From: Lytechinus pictus
Lineage: Eukaryota; Echinodermata; Echinoidea; Temnopleuroida; Toxopneustidae
Direction: 5' to 3'
Length of the DNA: 64,000 bases
NCBI RefSeq assembly: GCF_037042905.1
Contig: NC_087245.1
Span: forward strand, 26,226,501 to 26,290,500
The notes beneath the pieces are model-generated. The model made no database searches. It saw nothing but the letters and a program-made list of their open reading frames with translations, and was not told the origin of the DNA. The translations under genes were made by a program, and so were the position numbers. Numbering within the stretch: position 1 is the first letter of the stretch; every line of letters starts with the position of its first letter. Shown here one piece after another: positions 44,901 through 59,900 of the stretch.

Positions 44901-47900
44901 TTTGTGAATGATTATTTTATAGTAGTTTTCAAAGTTAGCACTGCTGCTATATTAGATTGCGTAATGCAGGCGAGACTGCCAGAGGCGTTCCACTTGTTTA
45001 GTATTCCTCGTGCAGTTGTGCGAGGAAACGGGTAAATTGTGACATTTCTTTCTGTAATTGATTTCTGCACTGCAAACATATATAGTTACGTATGGCACAC
45101 AACACAGCAGATGATCACTGCTCGGATGATATCAACCTAGAAAATTCTTTTGCCAAATCCACAACATAATACTCTCAGTATTTTGAACTAGAACAAGAGA
45201 GAGCCAATGTTATCAATTGCATGAAAGATTTGTACGAAGGACAAACTGCCTTGTCACCTTCGGATAACACAAAGGAATATGGAATATTTAACATGTATGG
45301 CACTCACACATCTATAAGTACAGAATCCAGTGTTCAAAGTTTTTAATAATACCAATGAATATACATTTTAAGGAAACTTAATTCTATGGAAAATGCCTTG
45401 AGCAGTCTGTTTAAAATTGTTTTGCTTGAGCATAATTAACTCATTAATTTGCACATATTCAAGAAATGGTATTGAACAATTTTACATTTATTGATTTTAA
45501 CATTTTGTACACTAGGCGAAGATGATAATATATGATTTTGTTGTGTTCAGGTGTGACCGGTGCAGTGGAGCATGGTTCTCAGTACCATCTAAAACTCATG
45601 TATGAACACAACCTCCAGAGGACAGCACACAGTCTTGTAGTGGGACCATTTGGAGGGGTCAAAGGTCAGTATTTTGTGTTTCAAAAGTTTTGTACATAAA
45701 ATGGTTTGTACATAAACTGTTTGTTTTTTGTGTTATTTTGGGGGCTTTTGATGTCTATTTCATACTTCACCCCTACTTGTTATTGTTTCCTTTATTGCAC
45801 ATTCAGTTCAAATTTGTTTATATATATTTATGATACTTATTCACATGGCACCGTACCATAATACCTTGCCAAATGGGTTCATGGGAGCCTGAGAACTAGT
45901 CTGGTTTATCATTTTATTTTAATTTCTAATGTCAGTAGGGAAAATAGTGTCTTTTAGGTGCGATAGTGCATTGAGTCACTGTCATAATTTTTTTTGTTAG
46001 ACAGTTCTGATCAGCAGAGACCATCGTAAAGACATCACTGATCCCCCTTTAATACAGACTGTTTAAAAAAGGGAAAAGTTTTCAAATAGATTGATGGCCT
46101 GGTGGCAAAATCAATACTTATACGGGCCAATGAGAGTATGGGCTTAATCTTTTCTTTTCAATGTTATTTAATGTTAATTGTTATCTTGAATATTTGATTT
46201 CTTATCCTCTTTGTACATCATTTGCCTTCAGTCACTTCTTCATATTTGTTTCTCCACCTTTACAGGAAAAGATTTCTTGTGTGTTCAATCAATGGACGGC
46301 ACCGTTTCTTTCTTTGAGCAGGAGAGCTTTGCCTTCAGTCGTTTCCTGCCTGGCTTTCTCCTACCCGGTCCTATCAAATACATTCCACGTACCGATTCCT
46401 TCGTGACGGTGTCGTCCTCATGGCAGGTAGAAAGTTACAAGTATCAGGTCCTTGCTGTGGCCTCTGATTCCAAGACCAAGGAAGAGTCTCAGAAGATGAC
46501 GTTAGGCAAGAGAATCACTGTAAGTTTTTGAGTTGTAATCTTCCCTCTTCTCCAATGAGTCGCTTTTTAAGCCGTATTCAGACATGGTGAGACAAATCAT
46601 CCAGCTTTAATATGCTGATGAGCATGCACTACCCTCTAGTGTAGCTGGAAACCTTGTCAGGAAGGGAAAAATTGTTCTGACATCAAAGGAAAAGGTACCT
46701 CATCCTTTCGGGAAGCACTTTCATACCAACACAAATTTCTGACAAGTAAAAGAAAAAAAAAAGATATTGCACCCCCCTCTTTCTCTTAGTTATGCTAGTG
46801 CCAAATTCAAGCGCAGGCAGAAGACATATTTTTCATTGCCTTATACAAAGTATTGCTGAGCTTTGTTGGTTAGCTTTTTCCATCATATCTGAACAAGGTT
46901 TTAGTGTCCTCTTTTCTATTTCATTCCCCAGCAAGAGCTGACATTTATAGTAATCAGCTGGTGATTGGGAGAGCTGTTGGGTGGCTTATAAAATTTGGCT
47001 CACACTGTTCCGGGGGGGGGGGGGGTGATGGAGTTCAAAGCCAGCAGAAACGGAACATGCATTCTTTATGAATGGGCATATATACTTGTCACAGCACTGG
47101 TATAATTTACAATTGCCATTTCATCTGTATTGAAAAACAGGAGTGTATACTTGAATCAATTTTTCTTGTGGGTATACTGTGCGTTACAATATAGGTCTAA
47201 AATTGATTAAACCTATGCTTATTTCAGATTGTGTTCAAAGTGTAATTACTTGCATATTCTTTAACAGGCTGACTGGACATATCCACTGGGGGAACCTGTC
47301 CTTGATATGTCAGTCATAACTCATGCAAATGCAGTACCATCTATAGTCATATTGGGTAAGTAAATATGAAGGCATGATTTCATATAACATGTTGGTCTCT
47401 ATTCTAAACTGTGAACTATCCATTAGTTTATTGTACATGTAGATTTTCTATTCATCCAATGATCTGACTGGATTAGGTTGAATGATCCGTGATCTTTTCC
47501 TAAAATATACTGTAATCACAATAACTTTATATCTATATTAGAGGTAAGACTACTAAATCATGATTATAAGGTCAATGGTACAAAAAAAATATGGAAAAAA
47601 AATTATTTCAATCACAATGACTATATTTGGAAGCAGAATAATCAAATTCATACCCAAGTTGCATGGCTTGAAGTCATAAACAATTAAAAAAATAAATTAC
47701 AACCTTCATGAAAAGCCACTGGAAATATATATATATTTTTCTTACCTTAGATGCATTTTAACCATATTCAAATGGATTATATCCACTAGGTCTACAAGAT
47801 GTGGGTCTACTTCTCAATTAGTGTAATACAACATGGGTTAACCCCATTTGGTCTACTATCAATTTAGTCTAATTTCCGTTTGGTGTACATATTACACTTA

Positions 47901-50900
47901 GACTAATACCCACTTAGTCTAATTGTATACTGGTGTTTTGGCTCGGTTGGTTGAGCGTCAGTCTCACAACTGGGAGGTCGGGAGTTCAAGCTCCAGCTGT
48001 GTCAGATCGAAAGACGTTAAAAGATTGGAGTTGCTGCTACCCTGTTTGGAGTTTAATAATTTCAAGGAAAAGAGCAATGTTTATCTGGCGCTGCTCAGTG
48101 GCTGCCGGGCCCCCGATCAATTGGACAAAATGAATTTTCGGATGATATCTATTTCTGATTTCTATTTCGAACAACAAAATATGGATTTTCATTTTCATTT
48201 TGCAATATCAGTACAATGCCCAAATGGTCTATTTCACCTGGTCTAATTCATGTGCAAACTTGAAACTTGGATTCATAAGCAATTTATCTTATCGTTAGAC
48301 CAAGTGGGTATTGTATTGTATTAGCTGAAATTGGTATAGCCTAGCAGGAAATTATATAAACCGGTGAATGGGTTTATATATGGCAATTAGACTGAATCTT
48401 AAGTTGATGAACTGGCTGTAGACAAACTAGGATTAGACCATGTGGGATGAGACAAACATTAAGTAGACATTGCAGGTGTAGAACAAGTGGCACTTTACCA
48501 TTCAAACATGGAAATATGCAGAATGAAGACAAAATTATGCCTGCCATTCCGTTTGTATTGAATGTAGTGATAATTTATTGAATAGATGTTATATAAAACG
48601 TGAAAAATTTCAAATTTTTACTACTATCTCTTTTCAGGAGAGAGGTCAGTTGTCTGCCTGAAAGATGTTGGAACGTTGTCTTTTTCTAAAAAGCTTGAGT
48701 ATAATCCCAGTAGCTTCTTCATATATGCCTCATGTAAGTATCAAGTTCATTGACTTTAATACTCCCCGGGGAGTGGAGGGTGTGTAGACATTGTGAGTGG
48801 GAATGACTGACTGAATCTGATGATTGGGTTAATAAGATGTGTACAATTGATGTCTTATATACATTGTAAATAACCAGATGATGATGATTATTATTGTTTT
48901 TATACATTCGTCCTACTACGGGATGTATTATGGTATCACGCTCATTGTCCGTCTGTCTGTTCGTCCTTCCGTCCGTTAACTTTTCTTTGTAAACTTGATA
49001 ACTTCAGTTCAACTTAAAATAGGCTCATATAATTGGTGTGTGGGATACTAGCATGGATCCCAGGAAGCTTATTGATTGGTCAAAAGGTTAAAGGTCAAAG
49101 TGACATGTTTTCATCTTACCCATCCGAAGTCCTTGTAAACGTGATAACTTTAGTTTTACGTAACTTAAGCTCATATAATTTGGTGTGTAGGAATTCTATT
49201 GATTTTAAGGTCAAAGGTCAAGTCGCCACCTTCAACTTTTCTTGCTTGACCAATGAATCCATTTTGAGCGTTACAGGCGAGCGTATTATGTGCTGGCCCC
49301 AGCGACACTCTTGTTGTTATTGTTGTTATTATTATTGATCAATCTTGCACAAATATCTTTTCAGAATGATATAGAGCACCACATAAATGATGTAGAATGC
49401 CCAAAGAGATAACTATTATTTGAATTAAATACTTTTATGGGAATATAAATGTCTTGCTCCTCCATTTCTTTCTCTTGATAGTAAATGAGAATAGCATACA
49501 GTATATGGTTGGTACCCATACCAGGCAACTTTTGGTCTATGAAGATGCAACACTCAAGTGGGCAGCCAAGCTTGAACATGTTCCAGTCGCCTTGCGAATT
49601 GGAGAGTTCCAGTAAGTTACACTCTATATTTTTCTTTCTCATAAATTTACATATATACCATATGAAACGAATATGGCAACCCAGCTCATCACCAAAGATA
49701 AAGGCATAAGTTGTCATCGATTTGTTTTGTGTCTCTGATATGTTACAAAAATGAAGCCCAGTAAAAAATCAACATCTAAAAATAAGTATCTAGTGCTTTA
49801 AAAAGGTAAAATCTAAAAAGATCAGAAACACCATCTTAATTTCATTATTAATTAACAAAGAGCAGTATGATAAGTAGAAGTGGAAATTAGGCTATCTGGG
49901 CTTTAAACTAAATTAGAAAATTGACCAAGTGATGGTTGGACTAAACGGTAATTAGACCAAATTGATCGTAGACCGATTGGATGTAGCCATGATGGTGTTA
50001 GCCAATCTGAGAATTAGACCATATGTTTGTACACCAAGTTGATACAAACCTCCTATTTACAACATATATTTGGTTTCCTTTCCAGAGATTTAAAAGGAAT
50101 TATTGTCAGCCTTGATGATGAAGGACACCTGATGTGTTCCTACCTCGGTACCGATCCGTCCCTCTTTGTGGTGCCTCCACCGGATTCTAGGGAAATAGAC
50201 TATGACAACCAAGACAAGGAAATGAAAGATCTTCAGAGAATCATCAAGGATTCATCTCATAAAGCAGGTAAGCTTTTCATTCTTTAGATTGTAGACATTC
50301 ATGCTTGAATGAAATACTAAGTCACCTGCATGAAATGTGTTTGTGTGTGGTTGTGTTTGTAAGAGAGTTTTTAAAGTGTGTCAATCAGATATGATTATTT
50401 ACATGTGGGCAGCCCTTTAGCATCATCATCTGAAGATGTGACTAGAGTTCGAACATTGAACCTCTGCATCAATTTGTAACTTCACCATCTAGCTTTGATT
50501 ACAGTTGAGTGTTGCAGTGTCCAGTTTCATTCATTATGTTTGTCTCTTTTCTAGATATGTGTAGGATTCAAGTTAGTCTGTTACAGAAACAAATCATCGC
50601 ATTCCTTTCAACGAAAAACTAAACTGATATGCAGCATTTACATATTGGTTTATACTCATTTTTTAAAGTAATAGCACTAGTAATCATATAATCATAATCC
50701 GTATTCATAACACAATTGATTTGATGTAGAATTCTTTGTAATGAACAATGTTCAAAATCCTTCATTAGAATCAACTCTGCAATTTTGTGTGTGTTTGAGT
50801 GTTTATAGCATAATTTATACAATGTAATGATGTTTGATATTATCTGTTTGTAGATTTTGCTCCTAAGAAGAAGATTGATGATGATCTCACAATGACAGCT

Positions 50901-53900
50901 TCTGTACCATCCAATCTAGATGCGAGTTCAGTAAGTTCAACCATTTACACTATGTTAGATAGCAATCTCCACTTTATTGTCAATCAATCTATTCTATTCT
51001 ACTGACTGCACAACCTCCAACCTCTGGGTAGTATTCCAACAATGAGTTGTCAGTCTGTTCTAATTGCTAAGCCAGCGACATTGACATAACCATTATTGAA
51101 GAGTGATCTGTTCTTTCATGCCACAATATTAAATTATTATTGCACTGTCTTGTAGCCTTACCCTTCAGCTGCCTCTACTACATCCCTTCATTTAGAATGT
51201 CTCATCAAGAATCTCATTATTTGCCTTTATTTTATTTTGTCAGGCTGCTCAAGAAACGGAGATACCAGATGAAGATCAGATTCCTTTATTAACTGTAAAG
51301 GTAAGTACTGCTTTATATTAGTAATGTGCAGAGTCATATGTAACTTACAAATATTATCATTATTGCTATTATTATTATTTGACCAAATCACACAATACAT
51401 GATACAAACATAAATTACTTTCACATGATAGAAAACAAACGATACAGAATGGAGTAGTGCTACTCGCTGGTCAGGGATGATAAAAGCATAATAAAAAGCT
51501 GTTGCTCAGAAGCATCAATAGCTTAAGAAAACGACCCTAGGTTCTTTGTGCATTACCTCAGTAGGTTTTTACATGCAAGACATCAATGAACACGGTCTGA
51601 AGGTGATATGAGAAAATGGAGAAGCACGTTAGGAAACTTGAAGAAAATATTTTTTTAGACATCAAATGTGAGGGCTAAACTTCTCTAAACATACAGCATT
51701 ACTCAAACTATATCTATCTGATAGGCACTCACTCTCTCGACACTTTGAAATACTGTTTTAACGATGTGGATGATGATGCAGTTAGCTGCTGTTACAAATG
51801 GATTACTTTCATGAAAAAAATATCAGGTAACTTGTAAAGAATAAGCAGCTACCTAGACCCAGGCCTACCATGAACATTTGATGTGATTTTAATATAAATG
51901 TGATTTTAAAGAGCATATCACTGTTGATTTAATCATAATTGTTATTTACATCATTTTCCAGCTCACATTGAAGAGTCAGACTGGAATATCTAATGTACGA
52001 GTTTTACTACACTGTCCGTATCCATTGGCTGCAACACAGAGTACTTTCACCATTCCATATGTCGGTAAGCTCTCACTTTTATGAGATATTCTTGCAGAGA
52101 TTTCATTTATATAAATCATTTTACCTTGTAGAAGTTAGAATCTTTATCATGAAATGTGCTATATCTTTGACAATTATGGACATTCTTATGTTGGAGAAGA
52201 GTGTAAAGCAACTTTCAAAACTTGGGTTGTTTGGGGGGACTTGAGCTTTAATTTTCAATGTGCCACATTGATTTATGTTGGAAAGTATTTTTTTCTTCAA
52301 ATTTCTAAGATAATGATGAAAAAGCCTTGCTTGGTGAAGATTACTCAAAAATAATCCACAGACATACAATACAATGAGCATTGTTGTTTTACAAGGTCTG
52401 TACCGCCAGCATTAAAGAGAAAATGAATTGTTGCGAATGTATAGATAATAAGTATGATTGCATCAAAATGTATCTGTGGCATGCTAAATGAATGCCCTTT
52501 GTTCTGCAGGAGATGTGTCTAATCCCACTACCACAATGATCACGTTCTTCATGAGAGGACATTGTTTACCAGCTTCACTAGTTGCTAGGGCAACAGCAAC
52601 ATACACTACATCAGCAGGTAAATATCTTGAAGTAGTCCCATTTTCTGCATTTACAGTAGAGGTTAGACTAAAGAGAGTTGATATTGAAGATGTGCCTTTT
52701 CTATCTATGTTTAATTGTTTTTTATATCAAGTTCTCAGAATATACTTTCTCTGGTATTCTGCACACTTTTTCATACCCCCATATACAGTGGTGCTCAAAA
52801 ATTAGTGAACCCCAGATTCAAAGTGTTCCAAGTTCTGTAATGTTTTAGATATTTAATTGTGATGTCATGTGATAAAGTGTTACATTCAATAAAGTTTGTT
52901 TATCTGGGCTCGCCGAACATTGTAGTGTTGTTTTCTAGATTCAACACTCAGCATGAAGGCGTGCATTTTGTGGTGGGATTTACTAACTTTTTAGCACAAC
53001 TGTAGGCCCACCCACACACACATGCTCATTCATCTTGGATAGTAAGGGCAAGTGGCAAAGTTGTAAACATAAAATGAGAGGTGCTGTCCTCAAATTGTCT
53101 CTCTATAGTTAGCTGTGGTTCATTTAAGGTGTGAATTTCATATCATGCGAAAGCTGTAATATTAATAACGACATTTATTGAATTCAGACTATCAGATTTG
53201 TAATTTATTTCTTAAATAGTGCAACTCTGTTGGGACCTGGTTTACACGGTCATGATTTCTGTCATGTATTCTCTCATTATCTGTTGAGTGCAATCAAATC
53301 TTTTGATGAAGAGCTACATGTACACTGAAAAGGTTAATTTTTGTCTCGCCTGCATAGCAGAGCGAGACTATAGGCGCCGCTTTTCCGACGGCGGCGGCGG
53401 CGTCAACATCAAATCTTAACCTAAGGTTAAGTTTTTGAAATGACATCATAACTTAGAAAGTATATGGACCTAGTTCATGAAACTTGGACATAAGGTTAAT
53501 CAAGTATTACTGAACATCCTGCCGGAGTTTCAGGTCACATGACTAAGGTCAAAGGTCATGTAGGGTCAATGAACTTAGACCATGTTGGGAGAATTATTTT
53601 CAAAATCTTAACCAAAGGTTAAGTTTTTGAAATGACATCATAACTTAGAAAGTATATGGACCTAGTTCATGAAACTTGGGCATAAGGTTAATCAAGTATT
53701 AGTGAACATCCTGCTTGAGTTTCAGGTCACATGACCAAGGTCAAAGGTCATTTAGGGTCAATGAACTTTGGTCAAGTTGGGGGTATTTGTTGAATTACTA
53801 TCATAACTTTGAAAATTTATGGATCTAGTTCATGAAACTTGGACATTAGGTTAATCAAGTACCACTGAATATCCTGTGCGAGTTTCAGGTCACATGACCA

Positions 53901-56900
53901 TGGTCAATGGTCATTTAAAGGAGAATGAAACTCTTGGAGCAAGTTAGCTTTTATGAAAGCAGAAAAATCAAAGAATAAGATCAACAAAAGTTTGAGTAAA
54001 ATAAGACTAGCAATAGAAGAGTTATGAGCATTTTAATGTCGAGATCACTAATGCTATGGAGATCCTCGCATTGGCAAAGCGACCAAGATCTATGATGTCA
54101 CAGATGAACAACTCTCCCCTTTTGGACACTGAAAATACACTGTATACCCCAAAACATCTCTTTTTGCTCATTCTAATCATATGACAAACGATTCATCAAT
54201 GATATAATGTTGTGAAACCTCTGTACTTGTCCTCTCATAAAGAGAACACCTCACCTTTTGATAGACTCTATAAAAGTGAGAATATAAGTGAAATAAGTAC
54301 TAAAGTAATGAGGGAGTTGTACGTGTGTGACATCACAGATCTTGGTCGCATTGCCAATGGGAGGATCTACATGGCATTAGTGATCTCGACATTCAAATGC
54401 TCATAACTTTTTTATTATTCATTCAATCTTCCTCAAACTTTCAACAATATGTTTCTTTGATTTTTCTCTTTGATATGGATTCAGCTGGTTTCAAGGGTTT
54501 CATTCTCCTTTAAGGTCAATGAACTTTGGCCGTGTGGTTTTTTTTGTGTTAAATTACCATCCTAACTTTGGAGGTTTATGGATCTAGTTCATAAAACTTG
54601 GACATAAAACTTGGGGTATAAGAGTAATCAAGTATCACTGAACATCCCCTGTGAGTTTCAGGTCACAAAACCAAGGTCAACGGTCAGTTAAGGTCAATAA
54701 ACTTAGGCCATGTTGGGGTAATTGTTGAATTGCCATCATAACTTTGAAAGTTTATGGATGAAATGTGGACATGGGTGTAGTTGACAAGTCTTAAGTCACT
54801 GTTCAAATGTCATCTATGGTCAATGAACGTGGTATTATGTCATTATATGAATGGTGTTTTTGTGAATGATTATTTTATAGTAATTTTCAAAGTTAGCACT
54901 GCTGCTATATTAAATCGCGTAATGCAGGCGAGACTGCCAGAGGCGTTCCGCTTGTTTTGTTAGGGGTGTACAGGTGTTCTGTTGGATACTGTCAAAGCAT
55001 TCAAGACTTATTGTTTCTTTTTCAATTTTACTCTTAGGAGTACCACACATTGTTCAGTGTACCATCAAGCTACCTCTGAAGCTTGTATGTAAACCCTGCC
55101 AACCTGCCAAGAATGCTACACATAAGATCACACTGGACTCTAACAAGAATTGTGCCAATCTACACGATATATTCCCAGGTAAGCACTGCATCACCAATGG
55201 TAACTTATGGTTACCAGACCAAATTACCTCTGTCTATACTCTCTTTTTTCCTCTCTCTCATTCTTTTATATTATTTTTTATTTTGGGTGGATGTCCCTTG
55301 AAGCGTACCTCTCATATTTTGATTCTTATTTTATTGTACTTTGTTTCTAAGAGATAGTTATGACTGTATTATGAGTTAAGTGTCATCAGGTTTGATTTAT
55401 GGGTTTGATATTCATAAGTCCGTATTGTTTTTTTTATCACCCTCAGATTTGATTAAAAAGTTTGATATCCATGATTGTATTGCGTGTTTTGCATCCTCAG
55501 ACTTGATTGAAGGGTTTGATAACAATGATTATATTGTGTGTATATATCATCCTCTGATTTGGAATAAAGAGTTTGATCAACATTATTGCATTTTCCTCAG
55601 CTTATGATTAAAGTGTTTGATAACCGTGGTTGTATTCTGTGTATAAAACAAATTGTCCTAAGATTTGATTAAAGATTTGATAATAATGATAGTATTGTGT
55701 GTGTATTGTCCTCAGGTTAAGAATCAAAGGTTTGATCAACATGATTGTATTGTATGTTGATTGTCCTCAGATTTAACAGGACCAGAAGGAATGGGATCAG
55801 GTAATGCTCTTGGTTTACAGATATTTGGAGGTCCCAGAGTTACCATCCTAGCTTCTAAATCATCACGTAAGTCAGTCATTTTGTTTGTACCTGAATAGTG
55901 AATATTTTTTTATACAGTTGATTCTTTGTGAGAAATGATTTTTAAATCTCTTGACATCAAACATACACCCCTTCTCAAATAGCAGATAGTCTTTGTTTCC
56001 ACTGACTAATTTGTTCTGAGCCAATCAGATGAAAGGATTTCAGTAGCTTATAACAGTTGTCTGTGAAAATCTCTTATAATAATCAGTAGGTACTTACAAC
56101 CCTGGAGCCCGTTTCATAAAGATTTACAACTGTTGTTACTTTGCCATTATGGCAACTACCATGGTAACAGGGCTCGGCACCGAATCAAAATCAAGGTTAC
56201 CATGGTAATTGCCATAATGGCAAAGTTGTAACTCTTTTTTTTATTTGGGGGGAGGGGGTCTGCCTTTCACATTATCTGGCTATTTCAGGTCATTTCAGAA
56301 GGAGATGGGTTCTTCGCAAACCAGGAAAAAGATTGTTATAAATTTTGGGGAGCTATATTGTAATGCATAGTTTACGTTGAATCCCTGGGAATATCAGGGG
56401 CTCTTTTCTATTTAGTTTTCCAAGTCTCTAAATAGACATTTCAGGGGTGAATTTGCCTCAAGCACCTGTGTGTTCCCCCCCTCCCCCTTTGCAAACAGCA
56501 TTTTTAATACAGCAGCATCTCTCAATGTCAGATTTTGAAGAACAACACTTGACATTAAAGAATCCTTTCTTGTATCTGCTTTCTTTTTCCAGAGAGGTAT
56601 CGACTGCAGTGTGACATCTTTGAAGCAATGTGGCCTGTGGTCAACGAGTTCATTGAACGTGTCAGAATATATCATGTGAATACTGGGGTCAAGGATTTCA
56701 AGCTCTCTTTCTCATCAAATCTTATGATGCAGGAATATTTTGAGCTTATTGATACACACATGGAGGTAAGGATCATATCTTAGGCACAAGAGATTAAATC
56801 CCTCTTGTGTGCGAACGGGCTCTGAATGGGTTCTGAACGGGGATTAAAAGAGTCGACAATAGACCCCGTTCGTTCAAGTTCATTCACGTTCAGAATCCTA

Positions 56901-59900
56901 CTGAAGGATTGAGCTGAGAAGAGTACTGATTTTCATTGTCTTCTCGCACAAAAGGGGGTGTCACTGTACGGCAAAGCGAACGGTCGGATTATTAATGAAT
57001 GAATACATGCGAACGTTGGGATTAATTCAAGCCTTGATAGAGATTTCTTACTACAACGCTGGGCATTTCCCGAATAAAAAGGGATGATCAAACTTTGAGC
57101 GCTTCTTAAGTTGGACGAACAAACACGCGGCCTTGTATTTATTCATTGATATTGAAAGTTTATTATCAACCTTCCCCTTTTTAATTTCGCCGGGCGTATT
57201 GTTCATTTATAACCATTTTGACATTCAATACAGATCGTTTGTCAAGAATTTTAAGACATTTCCCGTGTATGAAGGAATGTCCAAACTTTGCGCTTTTTTA
57301 TTTTGACGACGATATTTTTTTATTTATATTGAAAGTTAATCATTAGACATTCGTTACAAATCGTCTAACAATAATTTTAAGACATTTCTCGAATTGGAAG
57401 AGATGTCCAAACTTTGCGCTTTTTATTTTTGACGAACGTATTTCATTTAATTTAAAGTTGATAGACAACTTAACGATGTCGATGCTATCTCTCCGACACC
57501 AGGTCCGGCGCAAAATTGACATTTTTCTTCCCGTGGTCATCCTTTATTTCATACCCTGACATCGGTTACGTGATCATAAAATAGGTTCTGACGTCAGACA
57601 ACTTAACGATGTCAACGCTATCTCTCCGACATCAGATCAGGCGCGGAGGTCGTCCGCTAGTTTATCCTTGACATTTTTCTTCCCGTGGTCATCCTTTCTT
57701 TCATACCCTGACATCGGTTACGTGATCAAAAAATAGGTTCTGACGTCAGACAACTTAACGATGTCAACGCTATCTCTCTGACATCGGATCAGGCGCGGAG
57801 GTCGTCCGCTAGTTTATCCTTGACATTTCTCTTTCCGTGGTCATCCTTTATTTCATATCCTGACATCGTTTACATGATGATAAAATAGGTTCAGACGTCA
57901 GACAACTTAACGATTTCAAAGCTATCTCTCCGACATCAGATCAGGCGCGGAGGTCGTCCGCTAGTTTATCCTTGACATTTTTCTTTCCGTTGTCATCCTT
58001 TATTTCATATCCTGACATCGTTTACATGATGATAAAATAGGTTCAGACGTCAGACAACTTAACGATGCCGGTGCTATCTCTCGGACACCAGGTCCGGCGC
58101 AAAATTGACATTTTTCTTCCTGTGGTCATCCTTTATTTCATAACCTGACATCGGTTACGTGATCATAAAATAGGTTCTGACGTCAGAGAACTTCACGATG
58201 TTGGCGCTATCTCTACGACATCGGATCAGGCGCGGAGGTCGTCCGCTAGTTTATCCTTGACATTTTTCTTCTCGTGGTCATCCTTTATTTCATACCCTGA
58301 CATCGTTTACATGATCATAAAATAGGTTATGACGCAGAGAGCTTGACGATTTAGGGGAAGGGGGGGGGTTTGCTTTGAGGCCGATATTCTATACTTCAGT
58401 TTTAAAACTTTATTTCATATCGAGAAGCATCAAGAAGAAGAGATATGTGTATATTGTGGGAGGATAGATAGTAAATCGCGCAATTATATCAATCTGATTA
58501 TTCCCTCCTTTAATTATTCAGAATTACGCTCATTGACAATCATCTTTTAATTTAATATCCTAGCACAGTTAAACCTTCATTTTTTATGCCGTGTCGGATC
58601 GAGAAAAGGCGAGAATCATATTTGGTTGGAAGATAATGATTTTAATTCACAATGCAAATTGCATAATAAGCTCTGATGTCTTTTAAACATATAAGCCTCC
58701 GATGTCGGAGTAAGAATTTATCAATACAGCAATGTCGAATTTTAGGGGGTTTGGGGAAAATGGTTTCATTCAATATCGATCAAAATTACGAAAATCACAA
58801 GCAAAACAAAAATTGGTCACAATGATATGCCTATATATAAATGAGTGATCATCACTCCTACTCCCTCGTTATTTTCATGACCGTATACTTTATCATTATT
58901 GTGATTCATCATGCTCAAATATATTCGACCCCCCCCCCCCCCCTCTGGATTAGAAGCTCTGTTAATATTAAACAGTTCTGACCCGAATCCGCGTCAAAAG
59001 GGATTTACGTTCGCTCAAACAATAACATACACTTTGATGTCATTCATACCTTAAGAATCACTCCGGGGGTTAATCCCCGGCCGCGGCACCTATGCCCGTC
59101 AGCAAGGCATTTAATCCGCAGCGTTCTTTTATCCTGCATTCAAATAAAGGGTGAATCACCTTTAAAAGTATGGTATTGTTCAAGTTTTTAAGTGTCAGGA
59201 ATTTGAAAGAGCAAAGTTTGCTGCAAGATTAAACGTACATTATTATCGTTTAGTAGAAGTTATTTTGCGACATTTATCGAGTCAGAAGGGATGTCTAAAC
59301 TTTGATGCTACCCGATATGAAATAAATGTTTAAAACTGAGGTATACTGTAGAAAACAACCTCAAAGCCCCCCCCCCCCCTCATCTCTCTCGCTCTTTTTC
59401 TCTCCATCCATAGACCCCACCTCTCCCTCCCTCTCTCAAACTCCTAACTCTATTGGTGCCCAAATTTTTCTTATCACAGTTCAATATTTATAAACATTGC
59501 AGAAAACATGTGGTTTCATCGTGGAAAAAGGTCAATCTCTCAGTTCATGTCAATCAAATCCAGTTGTGGATTGCGCAATAGAAAACAATGGTGTTGCAAT
59601 CATTGAGCCTCGGTGTGCTCTGTGTGAGAATAAATAATTTCGAAAGGTATAGGTTAAAAATCGTTAGAAGTATCAAATAACAATTTAAAACCTTTTTAGG
59701 TCAATATTCGTTTCATGGCGGAGCGGATAAAAATGAAGCAAATATTTGATGTTATTGGAAGATATAATTACTAAAGGTGAACCCGGAAGGTGAATTATAT
59801 TGATATGATTATGTCCATCTCGAAATTCTACAAAATTATGCTCATTGACGATCATCTTTGAGTTTAGTATTCTAAACTGAAATCAAATAAAGGGATGAGT

